From contig CAZJXD010000071.1 in NCBI GenBank assembly GCA_964549945.1, positions 1 to 25,369 on the forward strand: a DNA stretch of 25,369 nucleotides, written 5' to 3'. Shown piece by piece: positions 7,304-15,711 of the stretch. The position numbers and the translations under genes were made by a program. The stretch's first letter is position 1. Each line of letters opens with the position of its first letter. This stretch comes from B25-G16 sp964549945 (lineage in GTDB: Bacteria > Desulfobacterota > DSM-4660 > Desulfatiglandales > B25-G16). The notes beneath the pieces were generated by a model, which was not told the origin of the DNA, ran no database searches, and saw nothing but the letters and a program-made list of their open reading frames with translations.

Positions 7304-7876
7304 ATGGATGGTGTGCTTACGGTTTTCCAGGCGAGCAAATACTGTAAAGTATCCCCGAAAACGATTATCAACTGGATCGAGGCCGGCCATATAGAGGCCT
7401 ATAAAACGGTAGGGGGGCATCGGCGCATTAAGAAACTCGATCTGGAAACATTCATGAGGAAGCAGGGCATGCCCATTCCGGAAAAGGAGATCAATAGCGC
7501 GAGAAAGAGGATCCTTATTGTGGATGACGACCCGATCATCGTGGAAACGCTTGTTCAGGCACTGGAAGAAGAGGACTACAATTATGAGATTATCTCCGCA
7601 TCGGATGGCTTTGAGGCTGGGCTTCAGGTCAACCATTTTAGGCCTCACCTCATGATCCTGGACATCATGATGCCCGATATCAAGGGGTACGATGTGTGTA
7701 AGAAGATCAAGTCAAGCGAAGAAACAAAGGATACGAAGATTATCGTTCTGTCCGCCTATCTGGACGATGAGAAGTTCAAAAAGATGAAGGAATATGGCGC
7801 AGATCTCTGTTTTTCAAAACCCCTGCCGCTGCCTCGGCTAAGGGAGGAAGTGGCCAAGATGCTGGGCCTGCTCTGA
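7304..7876 (+). CDS. Response regulator with N-terminal MerR/excisionase-type HTH
   Basis: Residues 1-50 form a short winged HTH of the MerR/BldC/excisionase type (FQASKYCKVS, TIINWIEAGHI, GGHRRI). Residues 68-188 form a CheY-like receiver domain: acidic pocket D74-D76, phospho-acceptor D120 in LMILDIMMPD, S150 and K172. DNA binding placed before the receiver is the reverse of the OmpR or NarL order. The protein is probably a phosphorylation-dependent transcription factor, and the PAS kinase at 4878 is a likely partner. AGGAGG lies six bases before the ATG. It is 112 bases upstream of the divergent metF-like gene on the same strand, so it may control or be co-transcribed with the folate/flavin cluster. 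That last point is inferred from position only. Confidence 0.9.
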   Translation: MDGVLTVFQASKYCKVSPKTIINWIEAGHIEAYKTVGGHRRIKKLDLETFMRKQGMPIPEKEINSARKRILIVDDDPIIVETLVQALEEEDYNYEIISASDGFEAGLQVNHFRPHLMILDIMMPDIKGYDVCKKIKSSEETKDTKIIVLSAYLDDEKFKKMKEYGADLCFSKPLPLPRLREEVAKMLGLL

Positions 7877-7988
7877 TTATTGAATATTTACGGTTTCCAA
7901 TTGAAGATTGATTATTCTGGAAGGAGACCCTCGATTCTCAAATCGTCGGTATTCAATGATTCCTATTCAATAAATTGAGGAGGCGTTA

Positions 7989-8870
7989 ATGAAACTGAAG
8001 GAATCCCTTACGGAAGGGAAATTCGTGGTCACCTCTGAAGTGCAACCCCCCATCGATGCCGAACCAGAGGAAATCATAAAGAAATTGGAGTCCGTCCGGG
8101 GGCGTTTGGACGGACTGACGGTGCCGGAACTGGAGATCGAGGGGGTTGTTGCAGATACCATCAAGACGTGTGAAGTGCTGAGGAAAAACCGATTCGACGC
8201 CATCTATGAGACTACGACCCGCGAAAAGAATCGTCTGCAAATACAGAAAGACCTGATCAATGCACATAAAACGGGCGTGGAGAATCTCCTTGTCTTTACA
8301 GAGGACTACCGGATTACCGGAGATAGCCTGCAAGAGATGATGTTCTTTCATGTGGATTCCGGAAAGCTTTCCTCAGTGTTGGAGCATCTACGGGAAGGCC
8401 ATACTGTTGAGGACAAAGCCCTCCCCTTCAAGGCTGAATTTACCTTTGGCTCCGGGATTGAATCCAAGTGGGGCAAAAACGTGCCGGAGCTGGAGATGAA
8501 GGAGATGGAGGAGATGACAAAGATAGGCGCAGGGTACTTCTTAACCACACCTATCTTCGACGTGGGGGTGTTCGAAAAATTCATAAAGCAGGTTGACACC
8601 TTCGGAATCCCTGTTATTGCGGAGGTTATGATACTGAGGACTGCGGGGATGGCCCACTTCCTTAATCGCCATCTCAAGTCGGGATTAGTGCCGGACTGGG
8701 TAATCAGGAAATTGGCGAAGGCCCCTGACAAACAAAAGGCGAGTATTGAGGTTTTCACGGAGATTGTCTCGGGCCTGAAAGACCTCTGCCAGGGGATTCA
8801 TATCATCACCATGGGTGCCGAGGATAAATTGAGGTATTACCTGGATGCCGCGAGGCTAAAAAAACTATAG
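7989..8870 (+). CDS. Divergent MetF-like (methylene-THF reductase family) protein
   Basis: The 293-residue protein has the length and overall order of the MetF TIM barrel and aligns end to end with the second MetF at 16424. VTSEVQPP keeps the conserved Glu region near residue 17. Other family motifs are altered: TTREKNRL replaces CRDRNRL, FTEDYRI replaces LTGDSV, and FLTTPIFD replaces FIQTQAVYD, losing the Gln that contacts folate in characterised enzymes. It may bind FAD or folate in a modified way, act as a structural or electron-transfer subunit, or use another C1 carrier. ATG 7989 follows AGGAGG. It starts the presumed metabolic cluster. Confidence 0.8.
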   Translation: MKLKESLTEGKFVVTSEVQPPIDAEPEEIIKKLESVRGRLDGLTVPELEIEGVVADTIKTCEVLRKNRFDAIYETTTREKNRLQIQKDLINAHKTGVENLLVFTEDYRITGDSLQEMMFFHVDSGKLSSVLEHLREGHTVEDKALPFKAEFTFGSGIESKWGKNVPELEMKEMEEMTKIGAGYFLTTPIFDVGVFEKFIKQVDTFGIPVIAEVMILRTAGMAHFLNRHLKSGLVPDWVIRKLAKAPDKQKASIEVFTEIVSGLKDLCQGIHIITMGAEDKLRYYLDAARLKKL

Positions 8871-8910
8871 ATCCAACCTGGAGTGAAGGGCTTCGGTTTG
8901 TGGAAAATAG

Positions 8911-9027
8911 AAAGAATGCCATTGCGAGCGAAGCGATTTCACTGGATTGCCGCGTCGCCTCCGGCCCTTCGACATGCTCAGGGCCATGAGCAGAGTCGAA
9001 TGGCTCCTCGCAATGACACCTTTCTTT
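8911..9027. repeat. Palindromic intergenic repeat with nested REP-like hairpin
   Basis: The outer arms are CATTGCGAG at 8920-8928 and CTCGCAATG at 9006-9014, with partly matching flanks (AAAGAA and TTCTTT sides). Inside lies a second palindrome at 8968-9000, TTCGAC-TGCTCA facing TGAGCA-GTCGAA. Nearly the same hairpin recurs at 15574-15606 within another element. This type of palindromic unit is dispersed in many bacterial genomes. It fills most of the 192-base gap between the metF-like gene and the large Fe-S subunit. On the transcript it would form a strong hairpin. Confidence 0.65.
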
Positions 9028-9062
9028 TGTCGGTCACGATAGAAATCACGGAGAGCAGGTAG

Positions 9063-11717
9063 TTGGAAGAGGTAAGTCTCACTATTAACGGGAAGAGCGT
9101 CAGCTGTCCTCCGGGCACGAGCATTCTGGATGCGGCCCTGGAAAATGGTATCAAGATTCCCACCCTCTGCCATCATCCTCACCTGGAGCCTGTTGGTGTC
9201 TGCCGGCTCTGCCTGGTAGAGGATGAGGTAACCGGGCGAGTCATGGCCTCATGTGTGACGCCTGCTGCTCCTCGTATGGTCATACGGACAGACTCCCCCA
9301 CTATCAAAGAACACCGGAGAAATATCCTCCGACTTCTGATGGCTAATCACCCTGAATCCTGCATCGTATGTAGCAAGGGAAACGGGTGTGAGTTGAGGCA
9401 GATCGCCGCCGAGCTGGGCGTAGGCGAAATAGGGCTTTACCCCATGCCCCATTATACCGGCCTGGAGCAGGCGAATCCCTTTATTGTCAGGGATCTCAGC
9501 AAGTGTATCCTTTGCGGCAGGTGCATTCGCGCGGATCACGACCTGGTGGTGGTAGGTGCCATCGATTACAATCTCAGGGGATTTACATCACGTCCGGCGA
9601 CCGTGCATGAGATGCCACTGGAAAAATCAAGCTGTACCTTCTGCGGCACCTGTGTATCGATGTGCCCTACGGGTGCCCTTTCAATCGGAACTATACGATT
9701 TGTGGGCTCACCCCAGAAAGAAATATCAACCGTGTGTGGGTTCTGCGGGGTAGGTTGTGCACTGGTGATGGGCTCCGTTGATAATCAAATCGTGGAGGTC
9801 AATCCTTCACATAAAGAGGGCACAGTAAATCGGTCCACGCTTTGTATCAGAGGCCATTTTGCCCATGACTTCTTACATGTTCCCGAGCGATTGACAACCC
9901 CATTGATCCGACGCGAGGGAGACCTCTCTATGGCCACATGGGATGAGGCACTTAGGGCAGTTAAAGAGGGACTCATCTCTATAAAGAAGAGATACGGCCC
10001 TCAGAGCATCGCGTTTCTGGGCTCATCCAAATGCACCGTTGAGGAGAATTACCTTTTTCAAAGATTTGCCAGGGCAGGATTCGGGACCAATAACATAGAC
10101 AATGGCAGTTACGGCTCAGGGAGGTGCGCAGAAAACCAGGTCAATGAAAGGCTGGGTGGGGGAAGTCGTGTCACGCCATTAGCTGGCCTGGAGGAGGCAG
10201 AGGTAATCTTTATCATAGGGTCAAATCCCGCCGAATCGCTGCCTGTGGTCAGCTATTACATCAAACGGGCTTCAAGGATAAGGGGGATCCCATTGGTTGT
10301 GGCGGATCCGAGAAAAACTAGCTTAACATCCTTCTCCTCGCTCTGGCTACCCCTTGCCCCGCACAGCGATTGCGCGATGATACACGGGCTCGCAGCCATC
10401 CTTAACAACAGGGGTGCCCATGACAGCGATTTCATCGGCCGGTTCACCGAGGGTTTTGATCGTTACCGCTCAGGCCTCTCATCCATGGATCTTCAGAGGG
10501 TATCTCTGTTCACAGGGCTTGATATCGAGGCAATGGAAGAGGCGGCGGATGTGCTTGAAGGGAAAAGGATAGCCTTCGTGATAGGAGGTGGCATCCTTAA
10601 GCAGAGATATGGTGCTGCGGCTATGGATGCCATTCTCAATCTCGCTCTCATGACCGGGAGCCTTGGCGGTAATGGGAGGGGCCTGTATGTGCTCGCGGCG
10701 GAAAATAATCAGGTGGGGGCAGTGGATATGGGGGCAGCGCCGGATCTCCTTCCCGGTCGCCAGCCGCTTCACGATAACAGGGCTCGGAAGCACTGGGAGC
10801 AGGGCTGGGATGTGAAGCTCTCCCCGGATCCAGGACTCGATGCAGTTCGAATGATCGAGGAGGCGGAAAAGGGGAACCTCAAGGCCCTCTATATCATGGG
10901 CGAAAACCCGCTACGGAGCCTTCCCCAATCCAAACGCGTAGGCAAGGCACTGAATAACCTGGAACTACTGGTAGTCCAGGACATCCTCGCCACCGAGACC
11001 TCGCACATAGCGGATGTGGTGTTGCCAGGGGCCGCATTCACCGAGAAGGGCGGATCATTCACCAACCTCGAGGGAAGAATCCAATCCTTTGAGCCGGGAG
11101 TTCCCCCACCAGGTGAGGCCAAGGCAGACTGGGAGATCCTTGCCCTGTTGTTCGAGAAGATAAGATCCTCTAAAAGGTATTCCTCTCTGGAGGAGATAAG
11201 GGCCGAAATTCGCAACCTGGTGCCCATGTACTCGGGGTTGGGGCGAGGAGCGGGGCAATCATGGGTCAATGAGGCGGCTACCGTAGGGCCTTTTCATCCC
11301 GAGGGAGGGGGAAAGCGTATCACGTTCTCCCCTCTCATCCCTATAGAAGAGGAGGCCTGTGATGAATTGTTTCCCTTTACGGCCATCCTAGGGTCCCAGA
11401 GATACCATCTAGGAAGCGGTACCAGGACGAGCCGTTCAATTCGAGTGAGGGAATATGCCCTGAAGGGGGAGGTGGAGATATCTCCTAAGGATGGTAAACG
11501 ACTTGATCTGAACGAAGGAGATCGGGCCAGGATATCCTCCCCTCACGGATCTATCTCCAGGAGCGTGACGCTCAAGGAGGGTTTGAAACAGGGGCTGATT
11601 TTTATACCCACGGCATTTCATAATAATGACGCCAGGGAATTGATAGGGCTGAGCCACCTGGGCGAAGTCGATTCATCTGGCTGGAAGGAGTGCCACGTAA
11701 ATATTGAGAAACTCTAG
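9063..11717 (+). CDS. Large Fe-S / molybdopterin-type oxidoreductase subunit (NuoG/FdhA-like)
   Basis: The protein has 884 residues with a TTG start. In order it has a [2Fe-2S] domain (C36, C47, C50, C64), the NuoG-type His-Cys cluster (H96, C100, C103, C109), a two-cluster ferredoxin region (C148, C151, C154; C191, C194, C197, C201), a formate-dehydrogenase-type [4Fe-4S] motif (C225, C228, C232, C261), the molybdopterin-binding folds and an FDH-like C-terminal domain (GTRTSRS, VEISPKDGKRL). D158 replaces the usual fourth Cys of one ferredoxin cluster. The site where formate dehydrogenases have Cys/Sec followed by His reads NGSYGSGRCAENQ, so formate oxidation is doubtful. It most likely carries electrons between NuoE/NuoF-GltD and the MetV/MetF proteins. 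The alternative is a variant formate dehydrogenase. Confidence 0.88.
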   Translation: MEEVSLTINGKSVSCPPGTSILDAALENGIKIPTLCHHPHLEPVGVCRLCLVEDEVTGRVMASCVTPAAPRMVIRTDSPTIKEHRRNILRLLMANHPESCIVCSKGNGCELRQIAAELGVGEIGLYPMPHYTGLEQANPFIVRDLSKCILCGRCIRADHDLVVVGAIDYNLRGFTSRPATVHEMPLEKSSCTFCGTCVSMCPTGALSIGTIRFVGSPQKEISTVCGFCGVGCALVMGSVDNQIVEVNPSHKEGTVNRSTLCIRGHFAHDFLHVPERLTTPLIRREGDLSMATWDEALRAVKEGLISIKKRYGPQSIAFLGSSKCTVEENYLFQRFARAGFGTNNIDNGSYGSGRCAENQVNERLGGGSRVTPLAGLEEAEVIFIIGSNPAESLPVVSYYIKRASRIRGIPLVVADPRKTSLTSFSSLWLPLAPHSDCAMIHGLAAILNNRGAHDSDFIGRFTEGFDRYRSGLSSMDLQRVSLFTGLDIEAMEEAADVLEGKRIAFVIGGGILKQRYGAAAMDAILNLALMTGSLGGNGRGLYVLAAENNQVGAVDMGAAPDLLPGRQPLHDNRARKHWEQGWDVKLSPDPGLDAVRMIEEAEKGNLKALYIMGENPLRSLPQSKRVGKALNNLELLVVQDILATETSHIADVVLPGAAFTEKGGSFTNLEGRIQSFEPGVPPPGEAKADWEILALLFEKIRSSKRYSSLEEIRAEIRNLVPMYSGLGRGAGQSWVNEAATVGPFHPEGGGKRITFSPLIPIEEEACDELFPFTAILGSQRYHLGSGTRTSRSIRVREYALKGEVEISPKDGKRLDLNEGDRARISSPHGSISRSVTLKEGLKQGLIFIPTAFHNNDARELIGLSHLGEVDSSGWKECHVNIEKL

Positions 11718-11788
11718 GGACTGTGAGTTACGAGTTATGAGTTTAAACTAGAAGTTCTAACCAGCCAACTCGAAAGAGGAAGGTACCA

Positions 11789-12283
11789 TTGAAATCAGAA
11801 GAGATAGACTGGGGGCATCTGCAAGCCATCATAGAGAAATACAAGGCTGAGAGGTGGGCCTTGATCCCTCTCCTTCAGGATATCCAGGACACGTATGATT
11901 ACATACCCGAGGAATCTATTGAGACTATTGCAGAGGCGCTGAATCTCTTTCCGAGTCAGGTTCAGGGGGTAATCTCCTTTTACGCCGGGCTATCCCTGAA
12001 GCCTAAGGGGAAAAACGTGATCCGGGTATGTCGCGGCACCGCCTGCCACGTGAAAGGAAGCCGAGGCATTCTGAGGTTCATGAAGAAGGAACTGGATCTA
12101 GACGAAGGGGAGACGAGCCCCGATTATAACTTTACCCTCGAGACCGTGGCGTGTCTCGGGACCTGTTTCCTCGCCCCTGCCATGATGGTGAACAATGCCT
12201 ATTTCGGCAAATTATCCCCGCCAAAGGTGACCACCATTCTGAAGCAATACGGGAAGGAAAAAAGGAAAGGCTCGCAGGCATGA
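11789..12283 (+). CDS. NuoE-type [2Fe-2S] thioredoxin-like subunit
   Basis: The 164-residue protein is the size of NuoE/HydC/HndA subunits. An N-terminal helical domain (LIPLLQDIQDTYDYIPEE) is followed by the thioredoxin-like fold, with the four cluster ligands C81, C86, C122 and C126 in CRGTAC and CLGTC. Such subunits sit next to the FMN subunit and hold an accessory [2Fe-2S] cluster. The start is TTG at 11789 with AGAGGAAGG about six bases upstream. Its TGA overlaps the ATG of the following NuoF fusion (ATGA), so the two are translationally coupled and probably made in equal amounts. Confidence 0.93.
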   Translation: MKSEEIDWGHLQAIIEKYKAERWALIPLLQDIQDTYDYIPEESIETIAEALNLFPSQVQGVISFYAGLSLKPKGKNVIRVCRGTACHVKGSRGILRFMKKELDLDEGETSPDYNFTLETVACLGTCFLAPAMMVNNAYFGKLSPPKVTTILKQYGKEKRKGSQA

Positions 12284-15200
12284 AGCGGCTCACTTCCATT
12301 GGGGAACTGGAGTGGTATCGCAATAGAATACTCGCTCAGGAGGACGAGCGAAGGACCCGTGTGCACGTCTGTATGACCGGCTGCCGGGCTTACGGTGCTG
12401 CTGAGCTGAGGGCTGCCCTTGAAGAGGAGATCAAAACCCAGGGCCTCACCGATACTGTGGAGGTACGACCAACCGGATGCCATGGGCTGTGCGCGAAGGC
12501 ACCGGTGATGTCCATTGATCCCTTGGGGGTGCAGTACCAGGAGGTCGGCCCGGAAGATGTGGCCGAGATAGTGGCACTGACCCTAAAGAAGAACCAGCTG
12601 ATAGATCGCCTGTCTTACATAGATCTCCACACAGGAAACCCCATCTACCACCGCAACCAGATTCCCTTTTACAAGCAACAGGTGAGAAGGGTGCTGGCGA
12701 ACTGCGGAAGGATCGATCCAAAAAAGATAGAGCACTACATTGCCGCCGGTGGATACCAGGCAATCGTCAAGGCCCTCTCGAGGATGACCGCGGATCAGGT
12801 AATCGATGAGGTGACCGCCGCTCAATTGAGGGGAAGGGGCGGCGCCGGTTTTCCCACAGGGGTGAAATGGAGATTCGCCCGCCAGGCCCAGGGAAGTCCC
12901 AAATATATCGTCTGCAATGGGGATGAGGGGGATCCCGGTGCCTTCATGGACCGCGCGGTTCTGGAAGGTGATCCCCATGCCGTGCTCGAGGGGATGCTCA
13001 TAGGCGCCTATGCAATTGGAGCGGAATACGGATACATCTATGTGCGGCAGGAATATCCGATCGCCGTCGAACACCTGAGAGTTGCATTGGAACAGATGAG
13101 GGAGCTGGGCCTCTTGGGTGAGAATATCCTGGGAATCGGCTTTGATTTTGACGTTGAGCTCAAGATGGGTGCGGGGGCCTTTGTCTGCGGCGAAGAGACT
13201 GCGCTCATGGCCTCAATTGAGGGCAAGAGAGGAATGCCGAGGGCCCGACCGCCCTTCCCTGCCCAGGTGGGGCTTGATGGCAAGCCCACCAATATCAACA
13301 ATGTCGAGACCTGGGCGAATGTTCCGTTAATCATAAAAAATGGTGTCGAATGGTACTCGCGGATTGGCACAGAGCACAGCAAGGGGACCAAGATCTTTTC
13401 CCTGGCAGGAAAGGTGCACAACACGGGATTGGTCGAGGTCCCCATAGGCGTGTCCATCAAAGAGGTGGTGTTTGATATCGGCGGCGGCATTCCCAAGGGC
13501 AGGAAGTTTAAGGCGGTGCAGATGGGGGGGCCATCAGGAGGCTGTGTCCCTCCCCAGTTTCTGAATCTCCCCATAGATTACGATACACTCCAGCGAATCG
13601 GGTCCATCATGGGCTCGGGCGGTATGGTGGTCATGGATGAAAATAACTGCATGGTGGAGATCGCTCGCTTTTTCCTGAGTTTTACCCAATCGGAGTCCTG
13701 TGGAAAATGCGCTCCCTGTCGATTGGGCACTACCCAGCTATTGGAGATTCTAACCAGGATCACCCAGGGAAAAGGGAGAATCGAGGATCTCCCTACCATC
13801 AAGAAGATAGGGGAGACCATGATAGCGACGTCTCTCTGCGGCCTCGGGCAGACCGCTCCCAAGCCCGCCCTTTCCACCCTCAAATACTTCTTAAGGGAAT
13901 ACGAGGAACATATCATAGAGCACAGGTGTGCTGGTGCCACATGTGATGCTATGGTCATTTCCGCCTGCCAGCATGCCTGTCCGGCGGGCATTGATGTGCC
14001 CAATTACGTAGCAGCTATTGCGAGCGGAAACTACGAGAGGGCGGTGGAGATCATCAGGGAGAGGAATCCCTTTCCCGCGGTATGCGGCCGTATCTGTATC
14101 CATCCCTGTGAATTAAAATGTCGGAGGGGCGAGCTGGACGAGCCGGTTGCCATCCGCTCCTTAAAACGGTTCGCATCGGACTGGTATTACGATCATGTCG
14201 GCAAGGCCGAGGAGCCCTTTTCGATAATAGAGGATCAGAAGGTCGCCGTGGTGGGAGCAGGGCCGGCAGGATTGACCTGTGCCTATTTTTTAGCGAAGCA
14301 GGGATATGGGGTGACCGTGTTCGAGGCCCAGGCAGTGGCGGGGGGTATGCTTGGAATCGCGGTCCCGGAATTCCGTCTCCCCCGAACGGTGATCCAGGCA
14401 GAGGTAGCGTACATTGAAAGCTGCGGCGTCGAGATCCGCTATAGCTCCCCCATTGACGCCAGGCATACGGTAGACGATCTCATGAGGGAAGGATACGGGG
14501 CGGTCTTTATTGCGGCAGGGGCCCAGGCAAGCAAGAGGATCGAGATCCCCGGCGAGCGAGAGGGCCTGAAAGGCCTCTACTACGGTCTTCAGTTCCTGAC
14601 GGATCTCAGGACCGGCAAAGGGATAACGCTCAAGGGAAAAGTCGTGGTCCTGGGAGGGGGCAATGTGGCCATTGACGTGTCCAGAACAGCGCTCAGGATA
14701 GGCGCTGAAGACGTGCAAATATTCTATCGGAGAACCAGGGAGGAGATGCCCGCCTGGGAGAAGGATATTGAGGAGGCCATAGAGGAGGGGATTATTATCA
14801 ATCCCTCATGGGCGCCCACACAGATCTTTCATAAAGGTGGCAGGGTCACGGGCCTTGAGTTCGCGCGAAGCAGAACCGTTTTCGACGAAGAGGGACATTC
14901 CTCCCTCCAAACCGACGGGAAATCGACTCAGGTGGTGGAGGCTGACGCGATCATTATCGCCATAGGCCAGGCACCGGATATCTCTTTTCTATCAAAGGAC
15001 AGCCAGCTCGAAAGGGCGCTGTGGGGAAGTCTTGTGGTGGATGAAAACAGTTTGGCTACCAATATCCCGGGCGTGTTTGCAGGGGGCGATTTTACCACAG
15101 GGCCTTCTATCGTCATAAACGCTATTGCCTCGGGCAGGAGGGCCGCCCTGGCCATCGATAAATATCTTAAGGGGGAAAGGGGAAGGGTGGAAATCGTAGA

Positions 15201-15399
15201 TGAAAAGACGGCCTTGAGGGAGGATATCGGGTTGGCCCTGGATGAGGAAACAGAAGAGGAGCGGCCCAGGGTGAAGATCCAGCTCGAGAAGCCAGAAGAG
15301 AGGATAACGGATTTCAGGGAGGTGGAGAGAGGACTCACCAAGAAGGACGCCTACCGAGAGGCCATGAGATGCCTGAGGTGCGACCTGGAGGAGATATAG
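12280..15399 (+). CDS. NuoF-like NADH/FMN subunit fused to GltD/NfnB-type FAD oxidoreductase
   Basis: The fusion has 1039 residues; ATG 12280 overlaps the NuoE stop, and an earlier in-frame ATG would lie deep in nuoE. Residues 28-95 form a [2Fe-2S] thioredoxin-like domain (C31, C35, C67, C71). The NuoF core follows, with GRGGAGFPTGVKW near 185 (FMN/NADH), CNGDEGDPGAF and the SLBB-type NNVETW. ESCGKCAPCR near 473, with a later Cys, holds a [4Fe-4S]. From about 562 a GltD/NfnB module begins: Fe-S helical domain CQHACPAGIDVP, FAD site GAGPAGLTCAYF, second dinucleotide site GGGNVAIDVSR near 789, and GGDFTTGPS. The chain ends CLRCDLEEI. It therefore has sites for NADH with FMN and for NAD(P)H with FAD, as in bifurcating transhydrogenases. 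It is the likely redox core of the cluster. Confidence 0.92.
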   Translation: MKRLTSIGELEWYRNRILAQEDERRTRVHVCMTGCRAYGAAELRAALEEEIKTQGLTDTVEVRPTGCHGLCAKAPVMSIDPLGVQYQEVGPEDVAEIVALTLKKNQLIDRLSYIDLHTGNPIYHRNQIPFYKQQVRRVLANCGRIDPKKIEHYIAAGGYQAIVKALSRMTADQVIDEVTAAQLRGRGGAGFPTGVKWRFARQAQGSPKYIVCNGDEGDPGAFMDRAVLEGDPHAVLEGMLIGAYAIGAEYGYIYVRQEYPIAVEHLRVALEQMRELGLLGENILGIGFDFDVELKMGAGAFVCGEETALMASIEGKRGMPRARPPFPAQVGLDGKPTNINNVETWANVPLIIKNGVEWYSRIGTEHSKGTKIFSLAGKVHNTGLVEVPIGVSIKEVVFDIGGGIPKGRKFKAVQMGGPSGGCVPPQFLNLPIDYDTLQRIGSIMGSGGMVVMDENNCMVEIARFFLSFTQSESCGKCAPCRLGTTQLLEILTRITQGKGRIEDLPTIKKIGETMIATSLCGLGQTAPKPALSTLKYFLREYEEHIIEHRCAGATCDAMVISACQHACPAGIDVPNYVAAIASGNYERAVEIIRERNPFPAVCGRICIHPCELKCRRGELDEPVAIRSLKRFASDWYYDHVGKAEEPFSIIEDQKVAVVGAGPAGLTCAYFLAKQGYGVTVFEAQAVAGGMLGIAVPEFRLPRTVIQAEVAYIESCGVEIRYSSPIDARHTVDDLMREGYGAVFIAAGAQASKRIEIPGEREGLKGLYYGLQFLTDLRTGKGITLKGKVVVLGGGNVAIDVSRTALRIGAEDVQIFYRRTREEMPAWEKDIEEAIEEGIIINPSWAPTQIFHKGGRVTGLEFARSRTVFDEEGHSSLQTDGKSTQVVEADAIIIAIGQAPDISFLSKDSQLERALWGSLVVDENSLATNIPGVFAGGDFTTGPSIVINAIASGRRAALAIDKYLKGERGRVEIVDEKTALREDIGLALDEETEEERPRVKIQLEKPEERITDFREVERGLTKKDAYREAMRCLRCDLEEI

Positions 15400-15454
15400 G
15401 AGCGATTGCCCCTGGCGCTGCGCTAAGGGTTATTGATAAAAAAACGCTCATGGG

Positions 15455-15680
15455 AGCACGGAGATGTCTTATTTTGCCTCATGCCCTATACGTAATGCAC
15501 CGTCAGACCCCGATAAATCGGGGCACCGACCGCCATGTTGCATAATAGTCAAATCCGCGTTGCGCGTGTGTCCTTCGACGTTGCTCAGGACCATGAGCCT
15601 GTCGAATGGCCCCGATTTATGGGGCACGCTGAGGCCCCCTGTTAAAGGGCATGAGGCAAAATAAGACATCTCCGCGCTCT
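15455..15680. repeat. MITE-like palindromic element between nuoF fusion and metV
   Basis: Terminal inverted arms of about 33 bases (GGAGATGTCTTATTTTGCC then TCATGCCCT on the left from 15460; exact complement on the right to 15673) enclose about 170 bases. Inside are concentric inverted repeats: ATAAATCGGGGC near 15512 against GCCCCGATTTAT near 15609, and at the centre the REP-like hairpin 15574-15606 shared with the repeat at 8911. A second copy of the left end begins at 25312 with about 90% identity. There is no coding capacity. It fills the 312-base gap from 15400 to 15711, ends 30 bases before metV, and would form a very long hairpin in a polycistronic transcript. Confidence 0.8.
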
Positions 15681-15711
15681 TTTACGTAATTAGTTTGTCA
15701 GGAGAACAGCA

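Noticed and set aside
9063..11717. Selenocysteine-containing formate dehydrogenase
   Set aside because: There is no in-frame UGA and the Cys/Sec-His pair is missing.
12151..12279. Earlier ATG for the NuoF-GltD fusion
   Set aside because: It would lie inside nuoE in another frame; the ATGA overlap at 12280 and the NuoF-type N-terminus support the later start.
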